DNA of 64,000 nucleotides, from positions 186,001 through 250,000 of the forward strand of contig CAZGNZ010000001.1 in NCBI GenBank assembly GCA_964527215.1, written 5' to 3'. The notes under the pieces are model-generated. The model saw only the letters and a list, made by a program, of their open reading frames with translations. It did no database searches and was not told where the DNA came from. This document shows positions 45,178 through 54,684 of the stretch, one piece after another; the first letter of the stretch is position 1, and each line of letters opens with the position of its first letter. The DNA comes from CAZGNZ01 sp964527215 (lineage in GTDB: Bacteria > Fidelibacterota > Marinisomatia > SCGC-AAA003-L08 > JACNLC01). Both the position numbers and the translations under genes were made by a program.

Positions 45178-45213
45178 GCCCTTGTCGAAAGAAACCCGCA
45201 GGGGCTAATTTTT
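45178..45213 (+). terminator. Intrinsic terminator after gpmI
   Basis: GCCCTTG pairs with CAGGGGC (7 bp, one T.G) over a 14-base loop; TTTTT follows three bases after the stem. It starts about 30 bases past the gpmI stop. Confidence 0.6.
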
Positions 45214-45316
45214 GGTCAGGTACCGGACATCAATTGTCTGTTCCGCAATATCTTACTGCTGCAGAAACCGCAGCATTCCGGATAACGCCTTCGCGGGCGT
45301 CGATGAGACTTCCTGA

Positions 45317-46906
45317 ATGATCACACGAATTGGTATAACAACCGCACTCCTGTTTCTGACCTGCCTGACGGGGCAGAATTTCATCTATGAGCCGGATGAC
45401 TGGGAAATCATCCATCCGCCCGGTGCCGTCAATGCGGTAACGGCGGACTACTACAATGTGTATTTCGGCACCGATGAGGGCATATATACCTGGAATATCA
45501 CGGATCAGGAACTGTTTTACGACTACGGGCTGTCCCGGGATTTGGCCGGACTGAAGATATATCATCTCTATTACGACACCCATACCAGCAATTTCTGGTG
45601 TTCTCATGAAGACGGCCTGAGTTTCAAATCGGACATGGCCTCCCATTGGCGGCGGGCGGTTTTTGATCCTCCGCACTGGGAAGTGGATGACATCGGCAGC
45701 ACGTCTGACTACATCTGCATCCGCAACGGAGGGGAATACCGTTTTGTGAATCCATTCAGCGGGTATCTGGAAGATCCGGAGTATCCGCCGGACGATTCGG
45801 ATATTGAGTGGGGCAATTCGCGTTTCGGCCGCGCCGGCGTCGATGTGACCCTGTTCGGATATCAGCTGGATCCGGCATATCAGTCTGTTAAGCGGCTGAA
45901 TGACGAATTTTTCTACGCTGTGCCGACCGTGGCACTGGAGGATTTTGACGGGAACACCTTTATCGGAACCGCATCCGGTACCATCTACATCAGCCGCTTC
46001 CGTTCCCGGCTGGTGGAACCGCTGCAGGTGGGGCTGGGCCTGCCTGAAATCACCGAGGTGTATGAGGATGAAACCGGCAGCTGGTGGTTTGGTGACAGCG
46101 AATATAAGCGGAAAGGTTTTTCTCAGTACTCCCGGGATCTCTTTCTGTCGCGCTGGCTGCCTGATCAGGGACGATGGATAAACTATTATTCTGATGAAAG
46201 CAGCGTGATTCGAAATACGAATATCAACTGCATGGTTCGGGATGGATATTTCCTGTTCTGCGGGACCATGGAAGGGATACTGGCATTGAATGTTGACGGC
46301 CGCGACTGGGAATCCGTCACTCGCGGATTGAAGGATGACGCGGTCTGGGATCTGGCCGTTATCGGCGATGTGCTGCTGGCAGCCACTGCCCGGGGCATCA
46401 GTGAAATCGCCCTGGAATCACTGTTGGTACTGCCGCCCACCAAGCAGTATGAACGATTCAACCGCATTGAGGTCTATGATTTTGAAAAGGATGCCCGGTA
46501 CCTGTATGTCGCCGCGGCAAACGGGCTGCACCGGATGGAATTGGACACGGGATTCTGGCAGCGCCTGGATGATCGTTTCTACCGGGAAGTACATGTCACG
46601 GACAGCGGAATTTTTGCTTCGGACGGGATGATCTGGAAAATTATCCCCGGGGAAGATCCGGAGATGGTCCATGCCGGTGATGTCTTTAATTTTCATCCGA
46701 ACAGGAACTATCTCTGGATCAATGAGAGAAATTCAGCCGTCCTTATCGACCGGAATTCCGCAGGGGAATGGACATTCACAAAGGAGGACGGAATCCCGGG
46801 ATCACTTATTTACCAGCTGGGTTCAGACGGAGAATTTGTCTGGTTTGCCACCAATAACGGAATCGCATATTTCAACTGGAGTCGGTATTTTAAACTTGAA
46901 AAATAG
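45317..46906 (+). CDS. Exported beta-propeller protein (529 aa)
   Basis: Signal peptide 1-19 (ending CLTGQ). The protein is a series of short blade repeats of the two-component-regulator-propeller kind (VYFGTDEGIYTWN, NTFIGTASGTIYISR, YFLFCGTMEGILALN, YLYVAAANGLHRME, VWFATNNGIAYFN). No catalytic motif or transmembrane segment after the signal is seen, so it is a periplasmic or surface binding protein rather than a sensor kinase. The stop overlaps the probable TTG start of the next gene by 11 bases, so it works with, or is at least co-expressed with, the GWxTD lipoprotein. Precise role unknown. Confidence 0.8.
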   Translation: MITRIGITTALLFLTCLTGQNFIYEPDDWEIIHPPGAVNAVTADYYNVYFGTDEGIYTWNITDQELFYDYGLSRDLAGLKIYHLYYDTHTSNFWCSHEDGLSFKSDMASHWRRAVFDPPHWEVDDIGSTSDYICIRNGGEYRFVNPFSGYLEDPEYPPDDSDIEWGNSRFGRAGVDVTLFGYQLDPAYQSVKRLNDEFFYAVPTVALEDFDGNTFIGTASGTIYISRFRSRLVEPLQVGLGLPEITEVYEDETGSWWFGDSEYKRKGFSQYSRDLFLSRWLPDQGRWINYYSDESSVIRNTNINCMVRDGYFLFCGTMEGILALNVDGRDWESVTRGLKDDAVWDLAVIGDVLLAATARGISEIALESLLVLPPTKQYERFNRIEVYDFEKDARYLYVAAANGLHRMELDTGFWQRLDDRFYREVHVTDSGIFASDGMIWKIIPGEDPEMVHAGDVFNFHPNRNYLWINERNSAVLIDRNSAGEWTFTKEDGIPGSLIYQLGSDGEFVWFATNNGIAYFNWSRYFKLEK

Positions 46907-48080
46907 CCTGATAATGTTTGCAGTCATCGCTCTTTTCTGGTCCTGTTCGGGGTCACGACAGAGTATAAATCCCGCACACCGAAGCGGCCGCTCTGAAATG
47001 ATGGTTCAGGTACTGTACCCGGAGGGTGATCTGATCCGCGTGAATGTACATGCCCGGGTGCCCAATCAGCGGTTTATCTTTCTGAAGGAAAAAGACCATT
47101 TTGCCTGTAGGGTCGAGTATATCCTCAATATCATCAACCAGGAGTCCGGAAAGCAGGTATTCCATAAATCATGGAAAGACAGATACACCGAATCATACTA
47201 TGAAGACACTCGGGATCCGCATCGGTATATCTGGACGGACTGGAGTCTGAGTCTTTCTCCCGGTGACTATGTCTTCTCGCTGATGGTTGTTGATCTCGAC
47301 AGCCGCCGTGAATGGAATATGAAGGAGAAGGTGCAGATAGTGCCGCCCGACGGATGGAGCCGTCCGTTTCTGGTTACTCCCGGAAAAGAGGGTTTCCAGC
47401 TGGCGGGAACGCTCCTGCAGGGGAAAGTGGATACGGCATGGTTCCGCTTCTATGCCCAGGAAGAACTGCCGGCGTCCGGCATGAAGTATGAACTCAAATA
47501 CCGGAAAACCGTTCTGGATTCCGGAATCGTAACTCCCCAGACGGCAGGTTCTGAAAATCAGTTTCAGTTCGCTGTCCCGGTTCAGACCGAATGGGCGGGT
47601 GAACTGGAACTGAAAGTCTCAATGAATGACCGAAGTGAGACTGTCCGGTTTACGGTTATTCAAACCTCCGCTGACCAGTATCTTCAGGATCTGGAGGAGG
47701 TGGTGAAACTGATGTCGCTGATTCTTGAAAATGATGAGTATCAGGAACTGAAGAAAATGAAACCGGACCGGCAGCGTCAGTTTATTATCCGTTACTGGAC
47801 GGAGCATGATCCCACGCCGGGCACGGCTGAAAACGAACTGATGGTGGAATTTTTTGAAAGAGTGGATTATGCCAATATCCACTTCGGCGCACTGAATGTC
47901 GGCTGGCGCTCGGACCGCGGACGAATCTACATCAAGTACGGTGCACCCTCCTCCATTGAAACATCATCGCAGGATGTGTACGGAAGAACCTATCAAATCT
48001 GGTACTATCCCTCCAATAAACAATTTGTTTTTATGGATGATGGTTTTGGAGATTATCGACTTCTCCGAGAGGTAAATTAG
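46896..48080 (+). CDS. GWxTD-domain lipoprotein (394 aa)
   Basis: The start is placed at TTG 46896, giving MKNSLIMFAVIALFWSC, a lipoprotein signal with Cys17; ATG 46914 gives a signal without positive charge, and the frame is open further upstream only inside the propeller gene. The C-terminal domain is of the GWxTD type found in FCB bacteria: FIIRYWTEHDPTPGT (YWTEHD in place of GWxTD), NELMVEFFERVDYAN, GWRSDRGRIYIKYG and YQIWYYPS. The N-terminal half is beta-rich. The domain's biochemical role is not known. The gene overlaps the propeller gene and is followed one base later by the nuclease gene. Confidence 0.85.
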   Translation: MKNSLIMFAVIALFWSCSGSRQSINPAHRSGRSEMMVQVLYPEGDLIRVNVHARVPNQRFIFLKEKDHFACRVEYILNIINQESGKQVFHKSWKDRYTESYYEDTRDPHRYIWTDWSLSLSPGDYVFSLMVVDLDSRREWNMKEKVQIVPPDGWSRPFLVTPGKEGFQLAGTLLQGKVDTAWFRFYAQEELPASGMKYELKYRKTVLDSGIVTPQTAGSENQFQFAVPVQTEWAGELELKVSMNDRSETVRFTVIQTSADQYLQDLEEVVKLMSLILENDEYQELKKMKPDRQRQFIIRYWTEHDPTPGTAENELMVEFFERVDYANIHFGALNVGWRSDRGRIYIKYGAPSSIETSSQDVYGRTYQIWYYPSNKQFVFMDDGFGDYRLLREVN

Positions 48081-48081
48081 T

Positions 48082-48903
48082 TTGTCAAATCATCATACGT
48101 TATCACTTTCCGATCATTTTTCCTATTCGCAGATCAGCACATTCAAAATGTGCCGTGAGCAGTACAAGCTTATCTATATCGACGGCATTCGCAAAGACGA
48201 TGAAAGCATTGAAGCATTCATGGGAAAATGCGTCCATGCCACCCTGGAATGGCTGTATCAGCCAAAAAATCTGGAGAAACCCTACATCACATTTGACCGC
48301 GTGTGCCAGAAGTATGATGATATCTGGCTGGAATTGTGGCACGACACAATATACATCTCGGATCCCCGCAGTTCAACGGATGGATATTATTCCATCGGCA
48401 AGCGCTGTCTGGCGAATTACTACAGCAAATATGGTCCGACCTTTGAAGAAGGGGTGACGGGCGTGGAGCTGGAGCTTGATTTTGAACTGGAGGGGGGCTA
48501 CCTGTTTCGCGGCGTCATCGACCGGCTGGACAATCCCAACCCCGGCAAGTGGGTGATTCACGATTACAAGACCGGAAAGCATATAAAATCCGAACGGTCC
48601 GCTCGAAATGACATTCAGCTGGCGCTGTATCAGATTGCAGTGGAGTCCAATTTTGAGAATGTATCCGAAGTGGAGTTGAAATGGCACTACCTCAGAAACG
48701 GGCATGAAGTCACCATTTCCCACACCGAAGAGGAAATCCAGCAGTTCAAACAAAAACTGATTCGGGAAGTGGATAAAATCATCAGACTTTCACAGGACCC
48801 CGCCAACTTTTATCCCCGTGAATCGGTGCTGTGCAACTGGTGCTACCGCTGGGCGGAATGCTCAGCCAAATCAACACCCAATCCTGCCCCCAGAGCAACC
48901 TGA
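48082..48903 (+). CDS. PD-(D/E)XK nuclease with Fe-S cluster motif (Cas4/AddB C-terminal-like, 273 aa)
   Basis: TTG start one base after the preceding stop, with GAGAGG about six bases upstream of it. The PD-(D/E)XK core is complete: YSQISTFKMCREQYKL, VIDRLD (first acid), VIHDYKTGK (D-x-K) and NDIQLALYQ (motif IV Q-x3-Y). One N-terminal Cys (Cys25 region, KMC) plus a C-terminal CNWCYRWAEC give the four-cysteine 4Fe-4S arrangement of Cas4, AddB and RecB-like nucleases. It stands alone, without Cas genes, helicase or CRISPR array nearby, so a DNA-repair or processing role is more likely than adaptation. Cytoplasmic. Confidence 0.88.
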   Translation: MSNHHTLSLSDHFSYSQISTFKMCREQYKLIYIDGIRKDDESIEAFMGKCVHATLEWLYQPKNLEKPYITFDRVCQKYDDIWLELWHDTIYISDPRSSTDGYYSIGKRCLANYYSKYGPTFEEGVTGVELELDFELEGGYLFRGVIDRLDNPNPGKWVIHDYKTGKHIKSERSARNDIQLALYQIAVESNFENVSEVELKWHYLRNGHEVTISHTEEEIQQFKQKLIREVDKIIRLSQDPANFYPRESVLCNWCYRWAECSAKSTPNPAPRAT

Positions 48904-49009
48904 CGATCCCTGCTTTATGATCGGCATTGGTTAAAATATCCTTCTGCCGCATGCGCAGGACCCAGGCAGCAAAAACAGTATCCGTCAACCCATCAAACCC
49001 GGATAGGAT

Positions 49010-49453
49010 ATGTCTGATTTAAAAATCTGTACGCCGATAACAGACAACGATTTTGCGAATTATTATACCCTGCGCTGGCTTGTGCTTCGTAAACCCTGGA
49101 ATCAGCCGCCCGGCAGTGAAAAAGATGAGCTGGAAAGCGAAGCGCTGCACCGGATGGTATGTGACCGGGAAGGCATTGTTCGGGGAACCGGCCGGCTGCA
49201 TCTGAACAGTCCCGCTGAAGCACAGATCCGGTATATGGCTGTTCATCCGGAGTTTCACCGGCAGGGAATCGGACGAATGATTCTGATGGCCCTTGAAGCT
49301 GCCGCCCGGGGAGAGCACGCGAAGCGGATCGTTCTCAATGCCCGGGACAATGCCCTTGCCTTCTATAAAGCGCTTGGATATGTTCAGAAGGGGAAATCGT
49401 ATGTGCTGTATGACAGCATCCAGCATTTCTTGATGGAGAAAATACTGCTATAG
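49010..49453 (+). CDS. GNAT-family N-acetyltransferase (147 aa)
   Basis: Single GNAT domain with the acetyl-CoA motif VHPEFHRQGIGRMIL (R/Q-x-x-G-x-G/A) and the C-terminal ALAFYKALGYVQKG. The N-terminal RWLVLRKPWNQPPGSEKDE is typical of the ElaA-like/YitI-type branch. Substrate unknown. ATG start with GGAT about five bases upstream. Its stop overlaps the stop of the convergent glycosyltransferase gene by six bases (shared CTATAG), so there is no room for a separate terminator. Confidence 0.9.
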   Translation: MSDLKICTPITDNDFANYYTLRWLVLRKPWNQPPGSEKDELESEALHRMVCDREGIVRGTGRLHLNSPAEAQIRYMAVHPEFHRQGIGRMILMALEAAARGEHAKRIVLNARDNALAFYKALGYVQKGKSYVLYDSIQHFLMEKILL

Positions 49454-50548
49454 ATCTATCAGAGCCTGATCATATTCCGCGGCCGTTCGGACCCAGCTGA
49501 AGCGGGCCAGTTTCGACCGGATATCCGGCGGCGGAGTTCCGTCAAAATTTCCGAGCATTGACTTTAAACGGATTTCCAGTTCATCTGCATCCCCGTAAAA
49601 CTGTGCATTTCGAGGGAATTCGGAATACAGCTCCGGGTAGGACAGCCGTGTCGGCAGCAGCGCAAGGGTCCGACAGTAAATTGCTTCCAGAACGCTGAGT
49701 CCGAAAAAATCATGTGTGGAAACCACCGGCAGCAGATCAGCCTGCCAAAGCATCCTGCAGTAGTCCGCCCGATCCCTGACAAATCCCCGATGGATGATTT
49801 CCCGGTCCAGCTGACGGATCAGGCTGTCAGTTTCAGAATCCGTCCGACCGGGCTGTGCCCCCAGCAGCACGGTTCTGAACTGGAACCCATCCGATTTCAG
49901 ACGAACCAGCAGCTGAAGAAATTCCAGCGGGTTTTTATCGTATTCCCAACGGTGATTCCAACAGATGACCGGAAGTCTGCACAGTCGGTCCCGGGTCTGG
50001 AACCGATCGAAAGAATTCGAATCAAACCCAAGATATCTGACGGTGCTTTTTTTTGATATTTTACTCGGGGATTCCGGCAGCCGGTGATCCGGCATCTGCT
50101 TCAAAAAAGCATTCAGGCCCTTGTGAAATTCCCGAAGGTGATAATTCGAATTGAACCAGACTGCGTCCGCAGCCAAAGCCGACACGGTATTGATATACCC
50201 GTAATGATGATCCCGATGATGGAGCTGATCGGTATCCAGCCTGGATTTCGGATAGGTAAACTGGTTTTCATGAAAATAGAGGACGGTCCTGACTGCCGGC
50301 AGGCTCCGCCGGACCAGTCCCAGGAATTCAGCAAGGTTTACCATATCCGTAGCGATGACAGCGTCTGCCTGAAAACCGGATTCCAGAACCATTTCTGCCA
50401 GAGTCACGGCACCGCCGTGCATTCGCCATTTCCAGTGTCTGCCCGGAAGCTTCAGAATTCTGACATCATGCCGGCTGTGTTTTCTGTACCCCTGTGCCCA
50501 GTGGGCATGAGACGCCGTCCAGTAGCTGTCCGCAATAAGTATTTTCAT
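49448..50548 (-). CDS. DUF3524 / tRNA-queuosine alpha-mannosyltransferase-type glycosyltransferase (366 aa)
   Basis: The start is at ATG 50548 (MKILIADSYW); an upstream frame extension to 50686 is not conserved-looking. The N-terminal domain has the DUF3524 signature SHAHWAQGYRKHS ... LKLPGRHWKWRMHGGAVTLA; the C-terminal domain is GT-B fold (CWNHRWEYDKNP, VVSTHDFFGLSVLEAIYC). In animals the homologue GTDC1/QTMAN mannosylates queuosine in tRNA-Asp; bacterial members are assumed to act on tRNA too, which is inference here. Length normal. Monocistronic on the minus strand, convergent with the GNAT gene. Confidence 0.85.
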   Translation of the reverse strand: MKILIADSYWTASHAHWAQGYRKHSRHDVRILKLPGRHWKWRMHGGAVTLAEMVLESGFQADAVIATDMVNLAEFLGLVRRSLPAVRTVLYFHENQFTYPKSRLDTDQLHHRDHHYGYINTVSALAADAVWFNSNYHLREFHKGLNAFLKQMPDHRLPESPSKISKKSTVRYLGFDSNSFDRFQTRDRLCRLPVICWNHRWEYDKNPLEFLQLLVRLKSDGFQFRTVLLGAQPGRTDSETDSLIRQLDREIIHRGFVRDRADYCRMLWQADLLPVVSTHDFFGLSVLEAIYCRTLALLPTRLSYPELYSEFPRNAQFYGDADELEIRLKSMLGNFDGTPPPDIRSKLARFSWVRTAAEYDQALIDL

Positions 50549-51100
50549 TGATTTTCGTATTCGCTGCAGCGGAAAGTTACAGCAGTCCGGACCGTTCCAT
50601 GCCACAACAATGGTCACACCCCGCACGGGTGACAGAGCGGCTGGCAGACGACCGGGATCTGCCTGATGACCGGGAAGGCAGCACATGCATTCTTGGCTGC
50701 CGAATACTCCGGACAGACCGGTCTGAAGCGACCATTCAGACGGATTCCGAATTCAGACAGTAGCGCTGTTTCCAGCAGGAAATGATACAAAACCCGCCGA
50801 CACAAACCGAACGCTGAAGGGATCGGAAATTGCGTATTAAAACCTGCTGAAGGGGTAAAAATATGAAACACCGGGGGCCGTAATCAGCGGTTCTGAATAC
50901 GGCATGAACCCTGTTAAAAAAAAATTATATAACCGTCAAGCATAAACTTCACCTAAAGCATTGATATTTACAGGAATTGGCAGAATAAGTTTTACATATT
51001 GATACAAAGAATATTTGGATATGAAAAGGGGGGCGGGTATAGTTTCCGCTGGGTTATTTTATATGGATTTGATAATTAAGAAATCATAATGGAGTCTTAA
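50549..51100. other. Divergent intergenic region before the C25/PGA operon
   Basis: About 550 bases. The left half is GC-richer with no convincing gene. The right half (50890-51090) is AT-rich and should contain the operon promoter. TTGGCAG near 50980 recalls a -24 box but lacks the -12 GC. GGAG lies six bases before the GTG start at 51101. Confidence 0.45.
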
Positions 51101-54100
51101 GTGAAAACAACGCGTCTGTATACCGCACTTACATTTATTTTCTTAACCTTCCTCTCTGCCGGGACGCTGGGCAGATTTGAGCTGATGGAACCATCAGATT
51201 CTGAAACACGATTGAACTTTCGGCTGGATCAGTTTTCAATGACTGAAACGGGTCGATTCCAGAAGTTTGAAATCGAGACCGCGGGGAAAACAACGGAAGC
51301 CGGGATGCCGGAACTGCCGGTTTTCTCCACAATGTTCCAGATGGAGCCCGGAATCACCTATGAGGTTACATACCAGGTTCGGCAATCCAGCGTGATGACA
51401 GATATCGATCTTCTGCCTTCCAGCGGGATTGAAGAACCGGAACCCGGTCAGGAAACTGCCGATCCGGATGACAGCGCTTACGGCACTATCGCAGTGTATC
51501 CCCAGAGTAATATTTCAATATCAGAACCGCACATCATGCGGGGACTGGAGCTGGCGGTAGTGACCCTGATTCCCTTCAGCTATTCACCTCAGACCCGGCA
51601 GTTGGAGATTTATGAAGAGGTTGAAATTCAGGTGTTTGAAAGCGGCACCCGTCCGATTGGGAATATCGTGAACATGCCCCGGTCCCGCACCTTTGAACCG
51701 CTGTATGAATCCCTAATTGTGAATTATGAGCCGACCGACCGGGATGAAGATTTTCAGCAGCCGGCAATACTGTATGTCTGCGGCGGCGGCAGCAACGGTG
51801 CCATCAATCATCCATCCTTCAACGATCTGGTGGAATGGCGTCATCAGAGAGGCTGGGTGGTATATACGGCACACACCGGTCAGACCGGATCCAGCAGCAG
51901 CAACATCAAAAATTATATCGAAGATGCCTATGAAACCCTGAACCCACCACCGGAAATCGTGGGCCTGGTCGGAGACGTGGGCGGATCATTTGATATCCCC
52001 ACCTGGTATGAAAACTGGTCCTGGTACAGCGGGGAAGGGGATCACCCCTATTCACAGCTGGACGGCACCGATATTTTCCCGGAAGTATTGATCGGACGTA
52101 TCTCCGTCAACAGCAGCACGGATATTGCCAATGTGATCAACAAGACAATTGCATACGAGCAGGCATATTATGTTGAAAACAACTGGCTGGAAAAAGCCGC
52201 GCTGGTGGGTGACCCGACTCATTCCGGCCTGTCCACAATTATTACAAACCAGTATATCGAAAACATGATGTCGAATTACGGATTTGAGGACATTCGAACC
52301 AACTACGGTGACGGGAACTACTCTTCCTGGATGCAGAGCCAGCTGAATGAAGGAATTGCCTATTTCAACTACCGGGGCTACATCGGTACCAGCGGATTTG
52401 GCACGTCCAACATCAACAATGCCAATAACGGTTATATGACGCCCTTTGTCACATTTCTGACATGTTCAACCGGCGGATTTTCCGGAACAGCCATTACGGA
52501 AAGCTTCCTGCGCGCAGGCACGGTTGCCTCGCCAAAGGGGGGTGTGGCTGCCATTGGAACCGCCACTTCAGGAACCCATACCCTGTATAACAATATTGTC
52601 CAGATGGGTATTTACGAAGGCATATTCTCACGCGGGCTGGAGACCGCAGGCGGTGCCCTTGCATCCGGCAAACTGGCCCTTTACAATGCCTATCCAAACA
52701 ATCCGGATGATAAGGTCAGCATCTTTACCCACTGGAACAATCTTATGGGTGATCCGGGACTGCATCTTTGGACCGATACACCGCTGCAGCTGATTGTTGA
52801 ACATGCCGAAACCGTGGGTGCCGGCACCAACATCATTGATGTCCTCGTTACCGATACCGACGGCATTCCCGTTGAGGATGCCTGGGTGACACTGCTCGCG
52901 GATGATGATGCGATTTTTACCACCGTTCTGACCAATTCGGAAGGTTTGGCAACATTGCCCCTGAATACCGAATATACCGGTGACGTTCTCGTGACTGTCA
53001 CAAAGAAAAATGTTGCTCCCAGTCAAACCAGCTTTGATATCTCCAGTGATGGTCCGGCAGTTAACATCGTCGAAACAGACATCACGGTAGATGATTCCGC
53101 AGGGAACAATGACGGGATACTGAACCCCGGTGAAACCGTCACACTCACCATCGCTTTCGCCAATTACGGCAATGAACCTGCCGAAAATGTTGTTGCCACG
53201 ATTTCCTCTGATAACGAACTGGTTGAATTTCAGAACACCTCTTCAACGTTTGAATTTTTTGATTTAGGCCAGCTTTACTACGGAAACTATGAGTTCACTC
53301 TGGCTGCGGAAGCCGTTCAGAATGAGGCTCTGGGACTTCGAATTGATATGATGGATGCGGGCGGCGTCAGCGGCGTGGCGTCTGTACCCATGCACGTCAA
53401 TGGTGCAAAACTGGAAATTGACGGATACTCTGTTGTAGGTCAGGATTATCTGCTGGCAGGCGTATCCAATCAGGTCCGGGTAGAACTCTACAACGAGGGC
53501 ATGGTCTCATCAGAAAACGTTCAGGGATATGTCATCAGCCATACCCAGCTGCTGGATGTGGAAACCGCAGATTTGAGCTGGAACAGCATCGAAAGTCTGG
53601 GAAGTGCAGAAAGCAGTCAGACATTTTCCGTTTATGCCAGCAACGATATTATCCGTGGCTCAATCCTGAGTCTGGAAATAGAGTTGTGGAATGATGCCGG
53701 TTACGACCGATCGGTAATCCTGAACCTCCAGGTGGGCGAGGTCACGGTTATGGATCCTCTCGGACCCGATGCATTTGGACATTATATCTATGATTCCGAA
53801 GATCTGAATTACAGTCTGGCAGTTCCCTATGACTGGATTGAAATTGATCCTTCACTGGGCGGAGACGGGACATCGCTGAACCTGAACGATCAGGGGTACG
53901 GCAACCCGGTTTCACAGCTGTCCGCCCATTTGGATATCCCCTTCACCTTTACCTTTTACGGTGTGGATTATACAGAAATCAGCGTAAGCAGCAACGGCTG
54001 GATTTCTTTCGGGGATGTAGAGAGCGAATCGTTCCGGAATTATCCGTTGCCCGGACCCGGCGGACCGTCCCCAATGGTGGCCGTGTTCTGGGATGATTTG

Positions 54101-54649
54101 AAAACATCGGGCGGCGGACAGGCATACAGTTATATTGACGAAGATGCCGGCATCGTCATTATAGAATGGTCCGACATGCACACCTATGACAACAACAGTC
54201 CCGAAACCTTTCAGATTATACTCATCGACGCCATATCTCCCACCGGTGATGATGAAATGATCCTGCAGTACAAAGACTTCAATAATACTACCACCGGCAA
54301 TCTGGAGAGCGGCGGTGTGATTCACGGCTCTCACTGCACGGTTGGTATTGAAAACCATTTGGGAACGGACGGTCTCCTGTACACCTATGACGATGAATAT
54401 CCGGAAGCAGCCCTGGAAATCACAGATGAGACCGCACTCTTTATCACTACCCGGCAGCCGCTGGCACTGCTGAAGGGCGATGTAAATCAGGATGGCGGCG
54501 TGGATATTCTGGATATTGTGCTGGTGGTCAATGATATCGTAAATATTACTCCCCTGGGACCGCTGGAACTGTATATCGCGGATATGGATGAAAACGGTAT
54601 TGTCAATATTCTGGATGTGATCCAGATGATCAACAATATTGTACAGTAA
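51101..54649 (+). CDS. C25 (gingipain-like) family secreted protein with dockerin-like tail, catalytic His missing (1182 aa)
   Basis: GTG start with GGAG upstream. Signal peptide 1-24. Residues 25-200 form a gingipain-propeptide-like domain; about 215-560 the C25 fold (PAILYVCGGGSN, GLVGDVGG, DIFPEVLIGRISV, FLTCSTGGFSG with the usual nucleophile Cys, HWNNLMGDPGLHLW). Where active members have GHG with the catalytic His, this protein has NYRGYIGTSGF, so the His is replaced by Tyr and peptidase activity is doubtful. Then come an Ig-like domain, CARDB-like domains (about 650-900), a nidogen-like beta domain (SSNGWISFG, VFWDDLK) and a C-terminal two-repeat dockerin-like domain (GDVNQDGGVDILDIV, ADMDENGIVNILDVI). 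Probably a surface protein; first gene of the operon. Confidence 0.85.
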   Translation: MKTTRLYTALTFIFLTFLSAGTLGRFELMEPSDSETRLNFRLDQFSMTETGRFQKFEIETAGKTTEAGMPELPVFSTMFQMEPGITYEVTYQVRQSSVMTDIDLLPSSGIEEPEPGQETADPDDSAYGTIAVYPQSNISISEPHIMRGLELAVVTLIPFSYSPQTRQLEIYEEVEIQVFESGTRPIGNIVNMPRSRTFEPLYESLIVNYEPTDRDEDFQQPAILYVCGGGSNGAINHPSFNDLVEWRHQRGWVVYTAHTGQTGSSSSNIKNYIEDAYETLNPPPEIVGLVGDVGGSFDIPTWYENWSWYSGEGDHPYSQLDGTDIFPEVLIGRISVNSSTDIANVINKTIAYEQAYYVENNWLEKAALVGDPTHSGLSTIITNQYIENMMSNYGFEDIRTNYGDGNYSSWMQSQLNEGIAYFNYRGYIGTSGFGTSNINNANNGYMTPFVTFLTCSTGGFSGTAITESFLRAGTVASPKGGVAAIGTATSGTHTLYNNIVQMGIYEGIFSRGLETAGGALASGKLALYNAYPNNPDDKVSIFTHWNNLMGDPGLHLWTDTPLQLIVEHAETVGAGTNIIDVLVTDTDGIPVEDAWVTLLADDDAIFTTVLTNSEGLATLPLNTEYTGDVLVTVTKKNVAPSQTSFDISSDGPAVNIVETDITVDDSAGNNDGILNPGETVTLTIAFANYGNEPAENVVATISSDNELVEFQNTSSTFEFFDLGQLYYGNYEFTLAAEAVQNEALGLRIDMMDAGGVSGVASVPMHVNGAKLEIDGYSVVGQDYLLAGVSNQVRVELYNEGMVSSENVQGYVISHTQLLDVETADLSWNSIESLGSAESSQTFSVYASNDIIRGSILSLEIELWNDAGYDRSVILNLQVGEVTVMDPLGPDAFGHYIYDSEDLNYSLAVPYDWIEIDPSLGGDGTSLNLNDQGYGNPVSQLSAHLDIPFTFTFYGVDYTEISVSSNGWISFGDVESESFRNYPLPGPGGPSPMVAVFWDDLKTSGGGQAYSYIDEDAGIVIIEWSDMHTYDNNSPETFQIILIDAISPTGDDEMILQYKDFNNTTTGNLESGGVIHGSHCTVGIENHLGTDGLLYTYDDEYPEAALEITDETALFITTRQPLALLKGDVNQDGGVDILDIVLVVNDIVNITPLGPLELYIADMDENGIVNILDVIQMINNIVQ

Positions 54650-54684
54650 CAAAAACCGGGACGGACTTAATCGGGATCTGATCA

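Noticed and set aside
48082..48903. CRISPR Cas4 gene
   Set aside because: No repeat array or other cas gene lies in the window; the Fe-S PD-(D/E)XK motif set is shared with repair nucleases.
50965..50990. Second sigma-54 promoter before the C25/PGA operon (TTGGCAG)
   Set aside because: The GG of a -24 box is present but the GC at -12 with 10-base spacing is missing.
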